A stretch of 11,159 nucleotides of DNA from Burkholderiales bacterium RIFCSPHIGHO2_12_FULL_61_11. GTDB taxonomy: Bacteria > Pseudomonadota > Gammaproteobacteria > Burkholderiales > Burkholderiaceae_C. The notes beneath the pieces were generated by a model. That model made no database searches. It had not been told where the DNA came from and saw nothing but the letters and a program-made list of their open reading frames with translations. The translations under genes were made by a program, and so were the position numbers. The DNA lies in contig MERZ01000002.1 in the NCBI GenBank assembly GCA_001770785.1, positions 1 through 11,159 of the forward strand. Reading direction: 5' to 3'. Within the stretch, counting starts at the first letter, position 1. Every line of letters begins with the position of its first letter. Below are positions 6,036 through 11,159 of the stretch, piece after piece.

Positions 6036-6884
6036 ATGATTTCTACGAAGGATTTGAAAATTCGTGCGAAGAAGCACATGAAAGCATTCAAGCGGTTCGT
6101 CTCGAACACCTTCAGGTCATTTACTCCGGTGGATATTCAACGCACGCTCGGTGGGCTCGGCATTGCCCGTGGGGATACCGTGCTGGTCCATAGCTCGTTC
6201 GACGCTTTTGAAGGGTTTCAAGGGAAACCGACTGACGTCATATCGGTGTTGCAGAACGTTGTTGGGGGCGAAGGCGTCGTGATGATGCCGACTATGACTT
6301 TTGGCGGTACGGCTGTTGCATATGCACGAACCAAGCCCTTGTTTGATGCGGCGCGTACGCCGTCGCGGATGGGTTTGCTGACCGAGTTGTTCAGAAGATC
6401 CACGGGGGTGGTTCGCAGCATTCATCCCACACATTCGGTGGCAATCTGGGGCCATGATGCCAGCATGATCGCAGCCGGGCACCACTTGGCAAGCACACCA
6501 TGTGGTGTGGGAACTCCATTCGATGCCTTGCTTAAGCGGCAGGGCAAGATTGTGTTGCTGGGCACAGACATCGGTGTGTTGACCTTTTTCCACATGCTTG
6601 AAGAGATTCTTGAGCATGAACTGCCCGTCACGCCATTTACTGATGAGGTGTTTCATTTTCAATCAAGAGGCAAGGATGGTCAGATCCTCGACACGAACTG
6701 TCGGCTCTTCGAGCCCGCAGTGTCCAAGCGTCGCAACCTGCACAAGGTGGTTCCCTACTTGAAGAAATCAGGGGCTTGGCGCGAAGCGCGGGTTGGCGGG
6801 TTAAAAATAATCATCCTGGCTGCGGCAGATGTAGATGAGGTCGTGCGCAGCATGAGTAAACAGGGTATTTACTGTTATGACTGA
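6036..6884 (+). CDS. AAC(3)-family N-acyltransferase, probably acting on an amino sugar
   Basis: From the ATG at 6036 the protein has 282 residues, the usual AAC(3) length. Visible family motifs are GDTVLVHSSF (residues 47-55), GEGVVMMPTMTF (78-89), RSIHPTHSV (127-135), CGVGTPFDALL (156-166) and a TFFHMLEE segment (183-190) at the position of the conserved His/Glu pair. AAC(3) enzymes transfer an acyl group from a thioester to an amine. Some are aminoglycoside resistance enzymes, but this one lies between glycosyltransferases and an FkbH-ACP pair, so I infer acylation of an amino sugar, possibly from the ACP. No clear ribosome site precedes 6036, which suggests coupling to the stop at 6028. 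An ATG at 6078, preceded by GAAGAAG, would drop 14 residues and is also possible. The stop overlaps the next gene by 8 bp. Confidence 0.85.
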   Translation: MISTKDLKIRAKKHMKAFKRFVSNTFRSFTPVDIQRTLGGLGIARGDTVLVHSSFDAFEGFQGKPTDVISVLQNVVGGEGVVMMPTMTFGGTAVAYARTKPLFDAARTPSRMGLLTELFRRSTGVVRSIHPTHSVAIWGHDASMIAAGHHLASTPCGVGTPFDALLKRQGKIVLLGTDIGVLTFFHMLEEILEHELPVTPFTDEVFHFQSRGKDGQILDTNCRLFEPAVSKRRNLHKVVPYLKKSGAWREARVGGLKIIILAAADVDEVVRSMSKQGIYCYD

Positions 6885-8793
6885 ACCAAGCAATATGTCA
6901 GTGGCACCGAGCAAGGAAGCGGACAAACCAGATCGGCGCGCCGTTGTCCGGTCAAGCCTTGAATGTGGCGCGGTGCAGGCGGCAATACAGGCCGCGCGCC
7001 TGATCTTGCAGGAGCAGCCGAGCCTGATGAATTTCAGGTTTTTGCGCCAACTCGTTGATGGCCTGAAGCCAGATGAAAACGACCTCAAACCTTACAAAGT
7101 CGCTCTGGTATCGACTTTTTCAATCGAGTTCATTCACGACTCACTGATCGCCTTTGGGTTCATCAATGGTCTGCGCATTGATATCTACCAGCCCGGTTTC
7201 GGCTTGATTAACCAGGAAATGCTGGACCCAAAGAGCGGTCTGTACGCCTTTGCACCGGATGTGACGATTCTGGCCATCGAAGGTGAGGATTGGTTGCCGG
7301 AGATTTACACCGATTTCATGGATGCAGAAACGTCCGACGGGCGCCTCGGGATGGTCGTTGCCAGATTCCGGCGACAGATTGACTCCTTGGTGCGTGCATT
7401 CCGCAGCACATCGACAACGCCGTTGCTGGTGCATAACCTAGCGCTACCCCGTGTGCGCCGAGCTGGTATGGCAGACCTGCGCTTGCCCAATAGCCAGGCG
7501 AAACTTGTCGCTGACCTCAATCGCGTCCTAGGTGAAGTGCTTGCCGAGATTGTCGGTGTGCATATCGTGGACTATGCCGCACTGGTCAACCATTTTGGCG
7601 CGCAGCACTGGTATGACGCAAGAATGCGGCTGTATGCCAAGGCGCCGATCGCGAATGGCATGCTCGGAAACCTGTCGCAGGAATACATGAAATATTTCAG
7701 GGCGCTGGAAGGTCTGACCAAGAAGTGTCTGGTCGTTGACCTCGACAACACGCTGTGGGGCGGGGTCGTTGGCGAGGATGGCGTTGACGGCATTCAACTC
7801 GGGCCCAATTACCCCGGCAGTGCCTTCGTGGAGTTCCAGCGGCTGATTCTGGATCTTTATCGACGCGGTGTCATCTTGGCCGTGGCCAGCAAGAACAATC
7901 CTGCCGATGTCGATGCGGTCTTTCTCAACCACCCTTTCATGATGATTCGCAAAGAGCATTTTGCGGAAATGGAAATACACTGGAATCCAAAAAGCGATTC
8001 ACTGAAGCGGATCGCCAAACGACTCAACATTGGTTTGGATCACATGGTGTTTGTTGATGACAATCCTGCTGAGTGTGAACAGGTTCGTCGCGAATTGCCG
8101 ATGGTCACGGTGATTCATCTGCCCGGCCAGCCCGAACTGTATGTTGAAACGCTTTGCGCGGAGGGACTTTTCGACACCCTCGCTTTATCAGATGAAGACC
8201 GCCGACGGGGTCAGTTGTACCAGCAGCGCGCCCAGGCGGAAACCATGCTCTCCGCCAGTAGCAACATAGAAGACTATTACCGCGACTTGGCCATGACGCT
8301 GAGTATTGCCCCTATCGATCAGGCCTCTCTTGCGCGTGCTGCGCAGCTTACACAGAAAACCAACCAATTTAATCTCACCACCATTCGCTATTCCGAGGCT
8401 GAGCTTGCTGGCCGCATGGCCGATCCTGGCTGGCTGGCGATTACCGTCGGCGTTCGCGATCGGTTTGGCGACAACGGCATTGTCGGTGTCATGATGGCGC
8501 GCGCCGCCGAGGACCGTCTCGATATTGATACTTTCCTGCTCAGCTGCAGGGTAATCGGTCGTACGGTCGAATCGGCAATGCTGGCGTTCCTTTGCGATGC
8601 GGCACAGGAGCGCGGGTTGAATAAGTTATGCGGGCGTGTGGTGCCAACCGGTAAAAATGTGCCGGTCCGAGACCTGTTCGCCAAGCATGGCTTCAGCAAG
8701 CAGAGTGAAGATGAGTCCGGCACTACGAGTTGGGAGCTTGATCTGGCATGCAGCCCGGTGCGGCGACCCTCCTGGTTCAGAACTTCAGGCTAA
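6877..8793 (+). CDS. FkbH-like HAD-IIIC protein (ACP-loading, glyceryl-type)
   Basis: The 638-residue protein has the full three-part FkbH layout. Residues about 70-270 resemble the SGNH-hydrolase-like N-terminal region. The HAD domain shows motif I DLDNTLWGGVVGEDG with Asp288 and Asp290, motif II VASKNN (336-341) and motif IV FVDDNPAEC with Asp394-Asp395. Residues about 480-625 form a GNAT-like region with the hallmark QLTQKTNQFNLTTIRYS. Characterised FkbH proteins take 1,3-bisphosphoglycerate, remove phosphate and load a D-glyceryl group onto an ACP through a cysteine. An ACP gene follows 51 bp downstream, which strongly supports this role. The start overlaps the acyltransferase stop by 8 bp; an in-frame ATG at 6895 is an alternative. 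The acyl group actually loaded is inferred, not seen. Confidence 0.9.
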   Translation: MTEPSNMSVAPSKEADKPDRRAVVRSSLECGAVQAAIQAARLILQEQPSLMNFRFLRQLVDGLKPDENDLKPYKVALVSTFSIEFIHDSLIAFGFINGLRIDIYQPGFGLINQEMLDPKSGLYAFAPDVTILAIEGEDWLPEIYTDFMDAETSDGRLGMVVARFRRQIDSLVRAFRSTSTTPLLVHNLALPRVRRAGMADLRLPNSQAKLVADLNRVLGEVLAEIVGVHIVDYAALVNHFGAQHWYDARMRLYAKAPIANGMLGNLSQEYMKYFRALEGLTKKCLVVDLDNTLWGGVVGEDGVDGIQLGPNYPGSAFVEFQRLILDLYRRGVILAVASKNNPADVDAVFLNHPFMMIRKEHFAEMEIHWNPKSDSLKRIAKRLNIGLDHMVFVDDNPAECEQVRRELPMVTVIHLPGQPELYVETLCAEGLFDTLALSDEDRRRGQLYQQRAQAETMLSASSNIEDYYRDLAMTLSIAPIDQASLARAAQLTQKTNQFNLTTIRYSEAELAGRMADPGWLAITVGVRDRFGDNGIVGVMMARAAEDRLDIDTFLLSCRVIGRTVESAMLAFLCDAAQERGLNKLCGRVVPTGKNVPVRDLFAKHGFSKQSEDESGTTSWELDLACSPVRRPSWFRTSG

Positions 8794-8833
8794 TATCGCA
8801 GCCGCGACATTTCGTACCGCAAGATCCCAATTC

Positions 8834-8837
8834 GGAG
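8834..8837 (+). promoter_or_regulatory. Ribosome binding site of the ACP gene
   Basis: GGAG lies seven bases before the ATG at 8845 and fixes the start of this small gene. Confidence 0.6.
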
Positions 8838-8844
8838 CCATTTA

Positions 8845-9081
8845 ATGTCAAAGAATGTTGAGCAAACCATCAGGGAGTTGATGTCGATCATCCTGAACAT
8901 CGATGCCGCCAGGATCGATGAAAGCACGTCGATGGACAACACGCCGGGATGGGATTCGGTCAACCAGATCAATATCATCTTGGCGCTGGAGGAAGAGTTC
9001 TCGATTTCGTTCGAGGTCTCGGAGTTCGAAATGATGGTCTCGTTTTTCGATATCGTCGAGGTGGTTGGGGCGAAGATATAG
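8845..9081 (+). CDS. Stand-alone acyl carrier protein
   Basis: The 78-residue acidic protein has the size and helix pattern of a discrete ACP. The phosphopantetheine attachment site is Ser38 in PGWDSVNQINIILALEEEF, matching the DS(L/V) signature, and the following helix region EVSEFEMMVSFFDIVEVV matches the ACP C-terminal half. After modification by a phosphopantetheinyl transferase encoded elsewhere, it would carry an acyl thioester. It lies between FkbH and a hydratase-reductase fusion, so it is most likely the dedicated carrier for the group made here rather than the fatty-acid ACP. A gap of 51 bp precedes it and 29 bp follow. Confidence 0.93.
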   Translation: MSKNVEQTIRELMSIILNIDAARIDESTSMDNTPGWDSVNQINIILALEEEFSISFEVSEFEMMVSFFDIVEVVGAKI

Positions 9082-9110
9082 CATGCCACCGCAAAGCAGG
9101 AACAATTTAA

Positions 9111-10343
9111 ATGACTAATGGCTTTCCGGCAGCCTCGGATCAGAAGTTTGACGATATTTCAGTCGGACAAACTTTTGAGCTGGAACGATCGTTTTCGGCG
9201 CAGGACGTGCTTGCGTTCGCAGCCCTGAGTGGCGACTACAGCCCCCTGCACGTCGACCGCGAGTACGCAGCCGGTACTGAGTTCGGGGCGCAAGTCGTTC
9301 ATGGGGTATTGCTGGCATCGCTGTTTTCTCAGTTGGTCGGCATGCGCGTGCCTGGCAAACACGCGCTTTACCTTGGGCAGGATCTCAGCTTTCGCCGCCC
9401 CGTGCTGATCGACGAGACAGTTCGGGCTGTTGCAAAAGTTGTTGGCAAGAGCGACGCGACTCGCACACTGGTGCTGAATACTGAAATCCGTAGCGCGGAT
9501 GACAAAGTTATTGTCATGGGGACGGCGAAGGTCAAGGTAAGAGACGATTCGCGGGCAGCGCAGAGAGTAAGTTCAACAGTAAGCATTCCGTTTGACTCGG
9601 GCCGTCGTGTCGCGCTTGTTACTGGCGCCTCAAGAGGCATGGGTGCGCAGATTGCCAAGACCCTGGCTAAAAAGGGATTCGCGGTTGCCGTGAATTATTT
9701 TCGCAGCGCGGACCGGGCTCACAATGTGGTCCACGAAATAGAACTCGATGGCGGGGTCGCATTTGCCGTTCAGGCAGATGTGCGGGATGCCGAATCGGTT
9801 TCGGCCTTGTTTGTCCAGGTGGTTGAGACGCTCGGGCCGCCGCAGGTGCTTGTCAATTCCGCAGTCGGGGAATTCATCAATCGCCCGATCAACGACCTGC
9901 GCTGGGCTGATTTTGTGGCGCACATGGAGTATCAGGTCAAGGCCGCGCTTCAGCTTTGCCAAGGTGCATATCCCCATATGAAATCTGCCGGTGGAGGCGT
10001 CATCGTCAACATCCTGTCGCAAGTCACCGCGGGGGTGCCGGCAACAGGCATGGCCGATTATGTGAGCGCCAAGAATGCGCTGATGGGTTTGTCGAAGGCC
10101 ATGGCCGCTGAATGGGCCGAGGACATGATTCGTGTGAACATGGTTTCCCCGGGGCTTACGAGGACGGAAATGACCGAGCACTATCAGGAGCGCGCATTCA
10201 AGATGGAGGCCGCCAGGACGCCATTGAAACGAATTGCCACGCCCGCTGACGTCGCGAGTGCTGTCGCCTATCTGGTGGGTGAGGAAGCCTCATTCCTGAC
10301 GGGCGTCAATCTTTTCGTCACCGGTGGTCAGGTAATGCTCTAA
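9111..10343 (+). CDS. MaoC-like hydratase fused to an SDR (FabG-like) reductase
   Basis: The 410-residue protein joins two enzymes. Residues about 12-145 are a MaoC/(R)-specific enoyl hydratase hot-dog domain with the active-site pair Asp42 and His47 in SGDYSPLHVD, followed by the usual VVHGVLLASLFSQLVG helix. Residues about 165-410 are a short-chain dehydrogenase with NAD(P)-binding TGASRGMG (171-178), catalytic Ser303, Tyr317 and Lys321 (YVSAK), and SPGLTRTEM near the end. The usual NAG motif reads NSA. A linker of about 20 residues, rich in Ser, Arg and Val, connects them. It could hydrate or dehydrate and reduce or oxidise an acyl group on the neighbouring ACP. AGGA nine bases before the ATG supports the start. 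Substrate and direction of the reactions are inferred only from context. Confidence 0.9.
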   Translation: MTNGFPAASDQKFDDISVGQTFELERSFSAQDVLAFAALSGDYSPLHVDREYAAGTEFGAQVVHGVLLASLFSQLVGMRVPGKHALYLGQDLSFRRPVLIDETVRAVAKVVGKSDATRTLVLNTEIRSADDKVIVMGTAKVKVRDDSRAAQRVSSTVSIPFDSGRRVALVTGASRGMGAQIAKTLAKKGFAVAVNYFRSADRAHNVVHEIELDGGVAFAVQADVRDAESVSALFVQVVETLGPPQVLVNSAVGEFINRPINDLRWADFVAHMEYQVKAALQLCQGAYPHMKSAGGGVIVNILSQVTAGVPATGMADYVSAKNALMGLSKAMAAEWAEDMIRVNMVSPGLTRTEMTEHYQERAFKMEAARTPLKRIATPADVASAVAYLVGEEASFLTGVNLFVTGGQVML

Positions 10344-10348
10344 GGGAG
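10344..10348 (+). promoter_or_regulatory. Ribosome binding site that decides a TTG start
   Basis: GGGAG sits directly after the TAA of the fusion gene and seven bases before the TTG at 10356. The in-frame ATG at 10371 is 22 bases away, too far to be served well, so the rare TTG is preferred. Confidence 0.55.
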
Positions 10349-10355
10349 ACGCAAG

Positions 10356-11159
10356 TTGAAACCAGGCACCATGGCCCGAATTGTTCGAAATAACTACTTC
10401 AAGGGCAGCCTGCGCAGCACCTACTGGAGCGCGGCCGCATTTGCGGCTGAGGTTCGCGCGCTTTTTCGGCCCAATAACGGCGCATTCCGAGGCGAAGTCA
10501 TTAGGAACCAGTTGCGCTTTTCCTTTTCATCGGTCTCCCCGGTGACCGGCGAAACGAGCAAACGTGCACGGGCTGCAGTGAATTGGATCCTGCGTGCGCA
10601 GTCGGCTACCCATGACGACGGCGTTTCTCTCGGCTATTTTCCGTGCAACATCAATGGCGACGGATGGCATCCGTCGTATCCGGAGACGACTGGTTACATC
10701 ATCACCTCGCTCCTGGCGTTCGCCAGGAAATTTGATGACCCGGCCGTGGCGGCCGCTGCAATGCGCATGGCAGCGTGGGAGATTGCAGTGCAAATGCCGT
10801 CCGGGGCAGTGCAAGGCGGGCCCGTCTGCACGCCGGAGCGGCAGACCGCCGCAGCCTTCAACACCGGCATGGTGCTGGATGGCTGGTGCTCGGCCTATGC
10901 TTACTCCGGCGATCAAAAAATACTGGACGCAGCGCGACGCGCGGCTGACTGGCTGGTCAATGACGTGGACGAGCGTGGCTACTTCAAAACCAACGGTGCT
11001 TTTGTGAGCACTGGCGAAATCAAAACCTACACCTGCCTCTGCGCTTGGGCGATTTATCGTTTTGGTGATCTTGTCGGGGAAGATCGTTACAAGACAGTCG
11101 CCGCGGCCATCGTTGAAGCCGCGCTGCGCCAGCAGCAGCCCAATGGCTGGTTTGCCCAC
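10356..11159 (+). CDS. VpsJ-like alpha/alpha-toroid protein of polysaccharide loci (3' end outside window)
   Basis: A frame is open from the TTG at 10356 to the right edge without a stop, giving 268 residues so far. There is no obvious signal peptide or membrane segment at the start. The key segment GDGWHPSYPETTGYIITSLL, followed by repeated helix pairs ending in motifs such as FNTGMVLDGWCSAYAYSGD and AARRAADWLVNDVDERGYF, is what one sees in alpha/alpha-toroid (six-hairpin glycosidase or terpene-cyclase-like) proteins. Proteins with this YPETTGY motif occur in exopolysaccharide clusters under names such as VpsJ; their reaction is not established as far as I know. Position 13 bp after the fusion gene makes it part of the same operon. 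A role in glycan trimming, epimerisation or decoration is possible. Strong coding character is shown by 268 stop-free codons in the operon direction. Confidence 0.8.
   Translation, partial: MKPGTMARIVRNNYFKGSLRSTYWSAAAFAAEVRALFRPNNGAFRGEVIRNQLRFSFSSVSPVTGETSKRARAAVNWILRAQSATHDDGVSLGYFPCNINGDGWHPSYPETTGYIITSLLAFARKFDDPAVAAAAMRMAAWEIAVQMPSGAVQGGPVCTPERQTAAAFNTGMVLDGWCSAYAYSGDQKILDAARRAADWLVNDVDERGYFKTNGAFVSTGEIKTYTCLCAWAIYRFGDLVGEDRYKTVAAAIVEAALRQQQPNGWFAH

Noticed and set aside
9630..10181. Leftward open frame of 183 codons
   Set aside because: Antisense to the SDR domain, whose catalytic motifs are all intact; histidine-rich translation typical of a shadow frame.
10527..11159. Leftward open frame of 210 codons reaching the right edge
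   Set aside because: Antisense to the toroid-protein frame, which has a ribosome site, family motif and operon position; the leftward translation shows no domain.
398..11159. Exosortase/PEP-CTERM system
   Set aside because: The gene types resemble exosortase-associated polysaccharide loci, but no exosortase, PEP-CTERM protein or other defining member is in the window.

Overview
The window is a polysaccharide (exopolysaccharide, capsule or O-antigen) biosynthesis and decoration locus. The GC-rich codon use, the short overlapping operon and the style of the proteins suggest a betaproteobacterium of the order Burkholderiales, perhaps a Comamonadaceae. That placement is inferred; there is no rRNA or other taxonomic marker here.

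Layout. Bases 3-95 are probably the last 30 codons of a rightward gene. Bases 96-397 hold no gene but are packed with short repeats: three 28-bp palindromic elements of one design and two small tandem arrays. Two leftward genes follow. One (398-1912) is an asparagine-synthase-like amidotransferase that lacks the glutaminase half. The other (1937-3130) is a probable Tat-exported right-handed beta-helix protein. Facing them is a glycosyltransferase remnant without a start (about 3159-3512). From 3525 to the right edge runs a tightly packed rightward operon: two GT4-type glycosyltransferases, an AAC(3)-family N-acyltransferase, a three-domain FkbH-like protein, an acyl carrier protein, a MaoC-SDR fusion, and the first 268 codons of a VpsJ-like toroid protein that runs off the window.

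How the genes may work together. The two glycosyltransferases would add sugars to a lipid-linked repeat unit. FkbH-type enzymes load a glyceryl group from glycolytic 1,3-bisphosphoglycerate onto an ACP, and the ACP is encoded right behind. The MaoC-SDR fusion has intact hydratase and reductase motifs that could reshape the ACP-bound acyl group. The AAC(3)-type enzyme could transfer the product to an amino sugar. I infer an ACP-dependent system for decorating a glycan with an unusual short acyl group; this is the most interesting content. The amidotransferase and beta-helix protein suggest further carboxamide formation and extracytoplasmic glycan processing. The junction at about 3130-3250, the glycosyltransferase remnant and the shortened amidotransferase point to past rearrangement.
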